From positions 4,278,001 to 4,342,000 of the forward strand of contig OY720101.1 of assembly GCA_963082875.1 (NCBI GenBank): 64,000 nucleotides of DNA. The letters run 5' to 3'. Both the position numbers and the translations under genes were made by a program. Under the pieces are notes generated by a model. It saw nothing but the letters and a program-made list of their open reading frames with translations, was not told where the DNA came from and did no database searches. The DNA comes from Corella eumyota. Its lineage: Eukaryota; Chordata; Ascidiacea; Phlebobranchia; Corellidae. Numbering within the stretch: position 1 is the stretch's first letter; every line of letters begins with the position of its first letter. Shown piece by piece: positions 36,725 to 48,300 of this stretch.

Positions 36725-36815
36725 TACATTGTGGCGTCGCAGACCGGAAGAGCCACTATTGTGAAAAATATAATAATTTTAATATTGTGAAAAATATAAT
36801 AATTTTCCACTTCAA
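36725..36815. other. GC-rich hairpin insert in the satellite
   Basis: GTGGCGTCGCAGACCGGAAG, then AGCCAC, can form a stem with GTGGC/GCCAC. It is followed by two direct copies of TTGTGAAAAATATAATAATT. It interrupts one satellite module and is absent from the equivalent modules. Confidence 0.5.
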
Positions 36816-37095
36816 CATAATATTTGATTAATTAGTTCAGTTAATATTTTTAATTAGGTAATGTTTGTCTATAAATTTATTTACAATAAAAATTAATTTT
36901 AAAAATAATCAAATAATTTCGAACCATTTTTTATTTATTAAATAAATCTAGTTATGGTTTGAAATCTTAGATTTCGAAACATATTGTTATTATCATTATA
37001 TTTATTATTATGGTTCGAAATCTTAGATTTCGAAACATATTGTTATTGTCAGTGTATTTATTATTATGGTTCGAAATCTTAGATTTCGAAACATA

Positions 37096-37143
<48 letters not shown>

Positions 37144-38960
37144 TTATTTTTATTCTTTCTAGTCCCAATTTTGAAAGAAGATATCTTTAGTTCCTTAGAA
37201 TTTAAAAATCTGAAATTTTAGTATGTTGTTTATTATCAGATTATGTTTTCATTCTCCTATTTACAACATTTAATTATCACTAATTACTAATTAATAAGTG
37301 TTTATTTATTAAAATTTAAAGTTTGTTATTTATTTTTTAAATCTTGGTTAATTGTATATCATGATATCAGTAACTTAAAAATGAATTAAAATTTTAATTT
37401 TTATCACTAATTACTAATTAAAGGGTGTTTCTTTATTAAAATTTAAAGGTTGTTATTAATTTTTCAAATCTTGGTCAATTGTATATCATGATATTAGTAA
37501 CTCAAAACTGAATTAAAATTTTAATTTTTAATCACTAAATACTAATTAATAAGTGTTTGTTTATTTAAATTTAAAGGTTGTTGTTAATTTTTTAAATTTT
37601 TGTCAATTGTATATTATGATATTAGTAACTCAAAAATAAATTAAAATTTTAATTTTTGACACTAATTACTAATAAATAGGTGTTTGTTTATTTAAATTTA
37701 TTGATTGTTATTAGGTTTTTAAATTTTGGTCAGTTATATGTTATAATATTTATAACTTGAAAATGAAATAAAAATTAATTCTTGTTTGTTTATTATATTT
37801 AAATGCTTGTTTGTTGATTAAAAGTTAAAGTCCGATATTAAGCATTAAAAATTTGGTATGATGTATTTTAAAATATAAGTAGTTAAAAAACATATTTGAA
37901 AAAAAGGTTTCAATTGTTTATCATATTTAAATGCTTGTTTATTTAATTTAAATCAAAAATCAATTTAAGGAATTTAAAATTTGGTATAATCTATATCCTG
38001 ATATAAACAACTTAAAACTGCGTTAAATATTAGTTTTTGTGTGTATAGTTTATATAAATGCTTGTTTGTTTATTCGAAGATATGTAATATTCTTAGTTGA
38101 TGTTTATGCATTTCTTTTTTTATTTATAAAAATTCATGTTAAAAATAATCATATAATTTCGAACCATATTTTATTTATCAAATAAATCTAGTTTTTATTT
38201 TTATTCTTACTAGTCCAAAATTTGAAAGAAGATAACTTTTGTTCCTTAAAGTTTAAAAGTCTAAAATTTTAGTATGTTGTGTAATATTATAATGCGTTTG
38301 AGGCCTACTATTTACAATATTTAATTATCACTAATTACTAATTAGTAGGTGCTTGTTTATTAAAATTTAAAAGTTGTTCTTAATTTATCAAATCTTGGTC
38401 AATTGTATACCATAATATTTGTACCTTAAAAATTAATTAAAATTTTAATTTTTATTACCAATTACTAATTAATAGGGGTTTGTTTATTAAAATTTAAAGA
38501 TTGTTATTTATTTTTTAAATGTTGGTTAATTGTATATTATGATATTGGTAACTCAAAAATAAATTAAAATTTTAATTTTTATCATTAATTACCAAGTAAT
38601 TGGTATTTGTTTATTAAAATTTAAAGGTTGTTTTTATTTTTTTAAATCTGGTCAATTGTATATTATGATATAAGTTAAATAAAAACAAGTTAAAAAATTA
38701 TTTTTTGTATGTTTATCATATTTAATAGGTTGTTTATTTAATAAAAATTAGGGATTGTTATTTAAGCGCAGAACAAGGAAAAAAAATAATTTTTAGTCTA
38801 ATAATTAAAAAAAGCTATACGTAATATTTGTTTAATTAGTTCAGATAATATTTTTAATTAAGTAATGTTTATGCATACATTTATTTACAATAAAGATTAA
38901 TTTTAAAAATAATCAAATAATTTCGAACCATTTTTTATTTATCAAATAAATATAATTTCT

Positions 38961-39317
38961 TATTGTAATCCTAATGAAAAAGTTTATAACTGAACAATAT
39001 TTTTGGATTTACGCTGTAAAAACCGCCATTGTTACGTAAAGGCATATATTGTTATTTTTGTGTTACGCAACAGAGAAGAGAGAATACCAACAGCCAATCA
39101 CTTACAATATTCTCATAAGTGGAACTCTAATAGATTAGGATCTCTATTATTGTGATGCCCACTTTAGTGTATATATTTAGATCTCTATGATCTCTATGGC
39201 TAGAACTGTTTGCGTGCGCCCCCAATGGTTGGTGGTAATCTGGTGAATCAACCTCTTGTAACAACCAACCGTGTTTAGCGTTTTTTTACATTTGTTTAAC
39301 GTCACCAACAGACTAAG
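38961..39317. other. Intergenic, no gene seen
   Basis: Unique sequence between the satellite and the foldback element. It includes the left copy of the element's target duplication (ACTAAG, 39312-39317). Confidence 0.5.
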
Positions 39318-39600
39318 CACCACCATCTTTCTGGCAGAGAGCTGGCAGAGAGTAGCAGAAAATTTTGCTTGTGCGGATAATTATAAAAAAATAATGATTC
39401 CAAATATTTTTTGATCGTACAATACAAAAAAGAACGGGGTAAAAAAGCCCCTTTAAATAAAACAAAATGAAATCACTTAATGTATAATAAGTTAACAAGG
39501 TACTTAACAGTTTAAAATTAAAATAAAATTAAACAAAACATTAAAAAACTGTTAAAAACAGGAGTAAACTTTTGTACTAAACTTAAATACGTGTTATTAC

Positions 39601-41130
39601 TGACGTCACAAATCGGGGGTTTTGACAACTTACCTATCATGTCGCTCCAATTTATTTTTGATATTTTGTAAAGAACAATGCACTTAATTACAAAATATCT
39701 TCAAAAAAGTGAACAAAATATTAGAAAGTGGTCAAATACAGATGTAAACTTTGTATTTTTGTAATATACGCTATAGAAGTGACGTCACAAATCGGGGGTT
39801 TTGACAACTTACCTATCATGTCGCTCCAATTTATTTTTGATATTTTGTGGAGGACAACGTACCCAACCACGACATATCTTCAGAAAAGTGAACAAAATAT
39901 TAGAAAATGGTTAAATACAGGTGTAAACTTTGTATTTTCGTAATATACGCTATATAAGTGACGTCACAAATCGGGGGTTTTGACAACTTACCTATCATGT
40001 CGCTCCAATTTATTTTTGATATTTTGTAAAGAACAATGCACTTAATTACGACATATTTTCAAAAAAGTGAACAAAATATTAGAAAGTGGTCAAATGCAGG
40101 TGTAAACTTTGTATTTTCGTAATATACGCTATAGAAGTGACGTCACAAATCGGGGGTTTTGACAACTTACCTATCATGTCGCTCCAATTTATTTTTGATA
40201 TTTTGTAAAGAACAATGCACTTAATTACGACATATCTTCAAAAAAGTGAACAAAATATTAGAAAGTGGTCAAATACAGGTGTAAACTTTGTATTTTCGTA
40301 ATATACGCTATAGAAGTGACGTCACAAATCGGGGGTTTTGACAACTTACCTATCATGTCGCTCCAATTTATTTTTGATATTTTGTGGAGGACAACGTACC
40401 CAAATACGACATATTTTCAAAAAAGTGAACAAAATATTAGAAAGTGGTCAAATACAGGTGTAAACTTTGTATTTTCGTAATATACGCTATAGAAGTGACG
40501 TCACAAATCGGGGGTTTTGACAACTTACCTATCATGTCGCTCCAATTTATTTTTGATATTTTGTAAAGAACAATGCACTTAATTACGACATATCTTCAAA
40601 AAAGTGAACAAAATATTAGAAAGTGGTCAAATACAGGTGTAAACTTTGTATTTTCGTAATATACGCTATAGAAGTGACGTCACAAATCGGGGGTTTTGAC
40701 AACTTACCTATCATGTCGCTCCAATTTATTTTTGATATTTTGTAAAGAACAATGCACTTAATTACGACATATCTTCAAAAAAGTGAACAAAATATTAGAA
40801 AGTGGTCAAATACAGGTGTAAACTTTGTATTTTCGTAATATACGTTATAGAAGTGACGTCACAAATCGGGGGTTTTGACAACTTACCTATCATGTCGCTC
40901 CAATTTATTTTTGATATTTTGTAAAGAACAACGCACTTAATTACTACATATTTTCAAAAAAGTGAACAAAATATTAGAAAGTGGTCAAATGCAGGTGTAA
41001 ACTTTGTATTTTCGTAATATACGCTATAGAAGTGACGTCACAAATTGTGGGTTTTAACAACTTACCTATCATTTCGCTCCAATTTATTTTTTATATTTTT
41101 GAGGACAACGTACCCAACAACGACATTCCA
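39601..41130 (+). repeat. Left arm array, 179-bp units
   Basis: Unit starts at 39601, 39780, 39959, 40138, 40317, 40496, 40675, 40854 and 41033, exactly 179 bp apart, the last one partial. Each begins with the palindrome TGACGTCA. Two sub-types alternate (AAGAACAATGCACTTAATTA and GAGGACAACGTACCCAA), which suggests gene-conversion-like mixing. Confidence 0.95.
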
Positions 41131-41984
41131 AAATATATTAACATAAAATGTTTATTCCACAATTTTGGAAAAAATTTGCAATTTTGTAAAGTGTCATCCT
41201 AATTAAATATAATTTTTCCAAATTTTAAAGGGTGTTTTATTAATTTAATTCTATTTAAAATAGCTAAGTAAGAAAAATTAACCACATGCACTAAAGAAGT
41301 TAAATAGGCATCGACGACGTATTTTGAAAACCAACAGATGTTGTAATTAATGTAATATTGCATTATTTTATTATGCATATCATTGGAGTGATAAGAAAAT
41401 ATTGTTGCCAACATAAGCCAACGTATACTTTGATTATCAACATTGTTAAAAGCGATATCACAAAAATTGGTAACTTTAAAAAATTATCGTATAGACCAAT
41501 TAGATTCGTAATATTTCAAATGTCAGCATTTATCATCTCATTTGTTTTAATTTTTAATTGGTTTATGGAGTGTTTTTGTAATAAATTTTGTTAATCTACC
41601 GATGGTAAAAGCCGTGAATTTGATGACGTATTTTCAAATTTTAGCCTTTTCGCTGATTCGTGTAAAATCCCTTGTTTCAGCGTTTTTGCTTTTTAAATGA
41701 AGAAACCACCAACGGCGTCATTTTAAATGGGGACTTCTTTTTTGCTTTAAAGGTTGTGTTTTTGCTTATGTTTTATCTTCCTTAATAAGTTTTCTACCCA
41801 TTTTTAAATTAATGAATTCGCTTGAAAACTGTTTTTGGTTTCAATAATTTCTTTATGATATTCCTTTACGAAATGGTCCAAACCAGAGCTACGTTTACAA
41901 TAAAAATATGTTTATTTAAGTTCCCTAAAATCTTGTTCTATTATACTTAGAGTAAGGTTGTTGGTTAAAACCGATTGTAAAGAA

Positions 41985-44935
41985 CAGACCAGCATACTTT
42001 TAACAAGTGTGATTATCAAAATTGGAGCGACATAATAGGAAAGTTGTCAAAACACCAGATTTGTGACGTCACTTATATAGCGGATATTACGAAAATACAA
42101 AGTTTACACCTGTATTTGACCACTTTCTAATATTTTGTTCACTTTTTTGAAGGTATGTCGTGGTTGGGTGCGTTGTTCCTTACAAAATATCAAAAATAAA
42201 TTGGAGCGACATGATAGGTAAGTTGTCAAAACTCCCGATTTGTGACGTCACTTCTATAGCGTATATTACGAAAACACAAAGTTTACACCTGCATTTGACC
42301 ACTTTCTAATATTTTGTTCACTTTTTTGAAGATATATCGTGGTTGGGTACGTTGTCCTCCACAAAATATCAAAAATAAATTGGAGCGACATGATAGGTAA
42401 GTTGTCAAAACCCCCGATTTGTGACGTCACTTATATAGCGTCTACTACGAAAATACAAAGTTTACACCTGCATTTGACCACTTTCTAATATTTTGTTCAC
42501 TTTGTTGAAGATATATCGTGGTTGGGTACGTTGTCCTCCACAAAATATTACAAATAAATTGGAGCGACATGATAGGTAAGTTGTCAAAACCCCGGATTTG
42601 TGACGTCACTTCTATAGCGTATATTACGAAAATACAAAGTTTACACCTGTATTTGACCACTTTCTAATATTTTGTTCACTTTTTTGAAGATATGTCGTGG
42701 TTGGGTACGTTGTCCTCCACAAAATATCAAAAATAAATTGGAGCGACATGATAGGTAAGTTGTCAAAACCCCCGATTTGTGACGTCACTTCTATAGCGTA
42801 TATTACGAAAATACAAAGTTTACACCTGTATTTGACCACTTTCTAATATTTTGTTCACTTTTTTGAAGATATGTCGTAATTAAGTGCATTGTTCTTTACA
42901 AAATATCAAAAATAAATTGGAGCGACATGATAGGTAAGTTGTCAAAACCCCCGATTTGTGACGTCACTTCTATAGCGTATATTACAAAAATACAAAGTTT
43001 ACACCTGTATTTGACCACTTTCTAATATTTTGTTCACTTTTTTGAAGATATATCGTGGTTGGGTACGTTGTCTTCCACAAAATATCAAAAATAAATTGGA
43101 GCGACATGATAGGTAAGTTGTCAAAACTCCCGATTTGTGACGTCACTTCTACAGCGTATATTACGAAAATACAAAGTTTACACCTGCATTTAACCACTTT
43201 CTAATATTTTGTTCACTTTTTTGAAGATATATGGTGGTTGGGTACGTTGTCCTCCACAAAATATCAAAAATAAATTGGAGCGACATGATAGGTAAGTTGT
43301 CAAAACCCCCGATTTGTGACGTCACTTCTATAGCGTATATTACGAAAATACAAAGTTTACACCTGTATTTGACCACTTTCTAATATTTTGTTCACTTTTT
43401 TGAAGATATGTCGTGGTTGGGTACGTTGTCCTCCACAAAATATCACAAATAAATTGGAGCGACATGATAGGTAAGTTGTCAAAACCCCCGATTTGTGACG
43501 TCACTTCTATAGCGTATATTACGAAAATACAAAGTTTACACCTGTATTTGACCACTTTCTAATATTTTGTTCACTTTTTTGAAGATATGTCGTAATTAAG
43601 TGCATTGTTCTTTACAAAATATCAAAAATAAATTGGAGCGACATGATAGGTAAGTTGTCAAAACCCCCGATTTGTGACGTCACTTCTACAGCGTATATTA
43701 CGAAAATACAAAGTTTACACCTGTATTTGACCACTTTCTAATATTTTGTTCACTTTTTTGAAGATATGTCGTAATTAAGTACATTGTTCTTTACAAAATA
43801 TTAAAATTAAATTGGAGCGACATGATAGGTAAGTTGTCAAAACCCCCGATTTGTGACGTCACTTCTATAGCGTATATTACGAAAATACAAAGTTTACACC
43901 TGTATTTGACCACTTTCTAATATTTTGTTCACTTTTTTGAAGATATGTCGTAATTAAGTACATTGTTTTTTACAAATATTAAAATTAAATTGGAGCGACA
44001 TGATAGGTAAGTTGTCAAAACCCCCGATTTGTGACGTCACTTCTATAGCGTATATTACGAAAATACAAAGTTTACACCTGTATTTGACCACTTTCTAATA
44101 TTTTGTTCACTTTTTTGAAGATATTTTGTAATTAAGTGCATTGTTCTTTACAAAATATCAAAAATAAATTGGAGCGACATGATAGGTAAGTTGTCAAAAC
44201 CCCCGATTTGTGACGTCACTTCTACAGCGTATATTACGAAAATACAAAGTTTACACCTGATTTGACCACTTTCTAATATTTTGTTCACTTTTTTGAAGAT
44301 ATGTCGTAATTAGGTGCTTTGTTCTTTACAAAATATCAAAAATAAATTGGAGCGACATGATAGGTAAGTTGTCAAAACCCCCGATTTGTGACGTCACTTC
44401 TATAGCGTATATTACGAAAATACAAAGTTTACACCTGTATTTGACCACTTTCTAATATTTTGTTCACTTTTTTGAAGATATGTCGTGGTTGGGTACGTTG
44501 TCCTCCACAAAATATCAAAAATAAATTGGAGCGACATGATAGGTAAGTTGTCAAAACCCCCGATTTGTGACGTCACTTCTATAGCGTATATTACGAAAAT
44601 ACAAAGTTTACACCTGTATTTGACCACTTTCTAATATTTTGTTCACTTTTTTGAAGATATGTCGTGGTTGGGTACGTTGTCCTCCACAAAATATCAAAAA
44701 TAAATTGGAGCGACATGCTAGGTAAGTTGTCAAAACCCCCGATTTGTGACGTCACTTCTATAGCGTATATTACGAAAATACAAAGTTTACACATGCATTT
44801 AACCACTTTCTAATATTTTGTTCACTTTTTTGAAGATATGTCGTGGTTGGGTACGTTGTTCTTTACAAAATATCAAAAATAAATTGGAGCGACATGATAG
44901 GTAAGTTGTCAAAACCCCCGATTTGTGACGTCAGT
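41985..44935 (-). repeat. Right arm array, 179-bp units
   Basis: Seventeen TGACGTCA sites from about 42064 to 44926, 178-179 bp apart, in reverse orientation to the left arm. The same two sub-types are present. Array length differs from the left arm by about eight units. Confidence 0.95.
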
Positions 44936-45330
44936 AATAACACGTAAATTAGTTCAGTACAAAAGTTTACTCCTGCTTTTAACAATTTTTCAATGTTTTG
45001 TTTAATTTTATTTTAATATTAAAGTGTTAAGATCCTTGTCAACTTATTCTATATTAGGTTTGATTTGAATTTGTTCCCTTTAAAGGGGCTATTTTACCTC
45101 GTTATTTTTTGTTTTGTACGATTATAAAATATTTGGAATCACTATTTTTTATAATTATCCGCCCAAGGAAAATTCTCTGCTACTCTCTGCCAGCTCTCTG
45201 GCAGAAAGGCGGTGGTGACTAAGCAGCTACGAGAACCAACCTGACAATACTTTGTTAGTCATTTTAAGGGTGCTGTAATATTATTTGTTAAGTAGAACAG
45301 TTTTAACATTTTACCCAAGTTTATGCAGAT

Positions 45331-48300
45331 ATGAATATTTTGAGAGTTTTTCTTTTGATTGGCTTGTCTATTTTTCAAGCTGGTAAATATTTAATAATTA
45401 ATCACAACTAATTTTCTTTAATATTTTGCTAACAGTCAGACAGTATAACAATGATAAAAGAAAAAAATAATTTTGCCATAACTGCTTTCTTTCAGTGTCT
45501 AATAACCTAGAGTTTGTTAAGCTAATTTATTAATTTTAAGGGGGAGGTTTGAACTCAAAAATATAAATAACCAATTTACCTTATTAAAATTTCTTTAATC
45601 TACAACTAAATTGTTGTGGGTAATTTAATTTATTTAGTTTTTTTTTACTGTGACTCTATTACCTAATGTTAAACTTCGCAAAAATTAATTAAAAATGTGT
45701 GCAAATACAGTAATGACTGGCCTTCTCCAAACAGATAGCTAGTTTTTTTAAATCAAAGTTCTGTTCAGTTTGTATATATACAAACTATAAATTTGTTTTT
45801 TGACATCGCCTTAAGTTTGTTTTTTGACATTTTTTGTAAAGAGATTATCATAGATTTAATTTTACAAACCTTTGTTAATTAAAGTCAACTAGATTATTTA
45901 ATATCGAGTTTTTAAGAGTGTAAACCTTACTGCCTCTAGGCTGTAGTGCTGTTGGGTAAGGTACTTTAGATGGTATAGACTCACACTGAGCCATATACCA
46001 ATCGGCAAATTAATCAGTGAAACAAATGTTACTTCTGTTAGGGCCATAATGTTAGCTCTTCCAGATTGATAATAAAGAAATAAGCCTATAAAAAAATCAT
46101 AAAAATATTTTGCTTTGTTTATATTACAGATTCACAAAGATTTTTAAATGATGAATTATTACTTTCATCATTTCCATATCAGGCTACGAACTCAAGTGTT
46201 ACAGCAAGTGTAAATGTTTCTATGCCATTTCCATCTTCTCTTATTTGGTCAATTAATGGGGTATACCGTTTAATTGTTACTTAAAAGTACATAAATAAAA
46301 TTTATTTTTGTTGACAATATTAAAACTTATATATTTTTGCATTACCTTAATTATGTAATACACTTTATCTATTGTAGAATAATAAAACAATCATAGTGTA
46401 CATAACAAAATTTAGGTTAAGCATCCATTAAATCATGTTATTCCTTTTTACTTAACTCTACCCCCATTTTCTTTTACTTGAGTAACATTTTAAACCAAAC
46501 ACCAACACAGAAAAAAAAGTATATATAAAATATAACAAATTACACACCATACACAAAAAATACAAAACTTGGATTACTTTAAGTATGAGAAAGAATTTGC
46601 GAAGCTTGTAGAGTATGAGAGAGAGTAGGCAAGGACAGTAGAATAAGGAACCATAAAGTATAAAAAAGAACAGCAAAGTACAACAGTTGATTTCAGTTGT
46701 AAAAATAGAACTGTTCGACATTAAATGAGATAAATAATATACATCGGGTATAAAACTGATACATTTTAAGATAGTGAATTTAAATAAAAGTGTTGTGAGT
46801 TTGCTTAAAATCCAGATTGGGTAATCTGCAAATTAAATTGTTAATTAGCAGCAAGGACTGTATGTTATTTTACTTTGCAAACACTATTTGTTGTTTTTCT
46901 TGTAACGTCATTTTTATTTTTTTTTCCTGTAACCAATATGACATCCGCCTAAATAATCGAAAACATGTTGGCTAAATGAATATTTGCCTGAATACTAAAG
47001 TTTGAAAAATTACATCTTTCTAAAACTTAATTCAATATGTTTTTGAAAGTTAAAGTGCTTTTACCAAATAAAGGTTAGGGTAAGTTAGGGTTAATAAAAT
47101 ATGTCCTGTCGGCTTTTGGGGCATATAGACCATAAATAAAAGAGATTAAAATACAAAACAGAACCATAAAAAAAGGAGATAATTAGACAGGACTGATAGT
47201 ACAAGAGAAAATTAGGCAGTACCCTAAAGTAGGAGAGAGAACTAATTAGGACTGCAAAGTAAGAAAGTAAATAGCTAAGACCGAAAAGGGTAATAGTGTT
47301 TCTAAGAACTGTAAACTATACATGACCAAAAATTGCTTTGCAAGTTCGCTAATTGGGTAAAAAATTATTTTTTAAGTTTGATTTATAAAGATTTAAGTTT
47401 GATTTATAAAGCAGATTATAATTTTTAAAGTTGAAAGTTTAAAATTTTCTAAATTAAAACTAACTTTTTAAAACTAAAACTATTTTTTATTTATGTGTTA
47501 TACAACTCTGTGTTATATCTACAATATATGCTTTTATGGGTTATTTTTATGTTCTAACTGTCATGCATGTAAATATTGTATTTTTAAATATTAGAACAAA
47601 CTTTGTATTATTAAACAGATAATATTGTACCGAGAATATTTTACCTAAAATATATTTTAATTTAAAAAAAAAGCTTATTTAAAAGTTTAGATATTTCATG
47701 ACAAAACATTATAATTATCCAATTTATATATTATATTTATATACTTTTTTTATTAAAAGATTAGTGTTGGAACTATTGCAAACATTAACATGGGTGGTAA
47801 TGTTACTATTACAGATGATCCCAATAACAATTTGAATGAGCGCTCACAAATAGGGTTAATTATTAATTTTCTATTATTGGTTAAATTACATTTAATTAAT
47901 TTTCAACTGTGTACATTTTTTTTGTATGTATCTTTATCCTCGATGTGGGAGGGTCGAACACGCGACCTCAAGGGCGCTACAGCATGAGAGCAGTGGGGAT
48001 TAAACCCAGGACCACATAGTGCTTTAGCAAGTGTTCTTACCACGCTGCCGGTTTTTACATATATATTATTGGGTATTATTGCTAATAAACGAGTAAGCTA
48101 GACAATTAAGCTGTTTTGTATTCACATTAATTTTATTTAAAATTATGTTTTAGTGTAGAAACAATTAATGTTGATGCAAGTGGAACAAAAAATATTACAT
48201 CCTATTTTCTTGTTCAGTATTTAAATTCATCGGATTTAGTTGTTGCTGTTAGTGGAGGATCATCTTTTTTAAATGCAAATCTAAGTGTTGTTGGTATTTT

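Larger units (their letters stand above)
32660..38960. repeat. 6.3-kb satellite block: 127-bp units and palindromic 37-bp units
   Basis: The main unit has a 127-bp period (checked at 35344, 35471, 35598, 35725) with the landmarks ATTAAAATTTAAAGGTTGTT, CAATTGTATATCATGATATT and CTAATTACTAATTAATAGG. Runs of this unit alternate with a second module of about 190 bp (TATACGTAATATTTG ... TTATTTATCAAATAAAT). A palindromic unit holding TTCGAAATCTTAGATTTCGA occurs at 32669, 32731, 32784, 33354, 35085, 36956, 37013 and 37069, mostly followed by ATTGTTATTG and (TTA)n. The modules recur in the same order, so it is a higher-order repeat. No gene. Confidence 0.85.
39318..45217. mobile_element. 5.9-kb foldback-type element with 179-bp arm repeats
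   Basis: The termini are inverted: CACCACCATCTTTCTGGCAG (left) and, read inward on the other strand, CACCACCGCCTTTCTGGCAG (right). Both continue with AGAGCTGGCAGAGAGTAGCAG and about 280 bp of inverted terminus. It is flanked by the direct repeat ACTAAG (39312-39317, 45218-45223). The arms are arrays of a 179-bp unit, head-to-tail and rightward on the left (39601 to about 41130, about 8.5 units) and leftward on the right (about 41985 to 44935, about 16.5 units). A unique core of about 850 bp lies between and has no transposase. This design matches foldback/Galileo-type elements as known in insects. The short open frames repeated in every unit shift frame with the 179-bp period and are not genes. 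Confidence 0.88.

Noticed and set aside
32660-38960. CRISPR-like array
   Set aside because: The units are adjacent 127-bp tandem repeats without unique spacers, in a eukaryotic context.
39728-44806. Repeated 71-residue open frames (MVKYRCKLCIFVIYAIEV type) in the 179-bp arrays
   Set aside because: The unit length 179 is not a multiple of three, each frame overlaps its neighbour in another frame, and no start context, signal or splice support exists. They are a by-product of the tandem DNA repeat.
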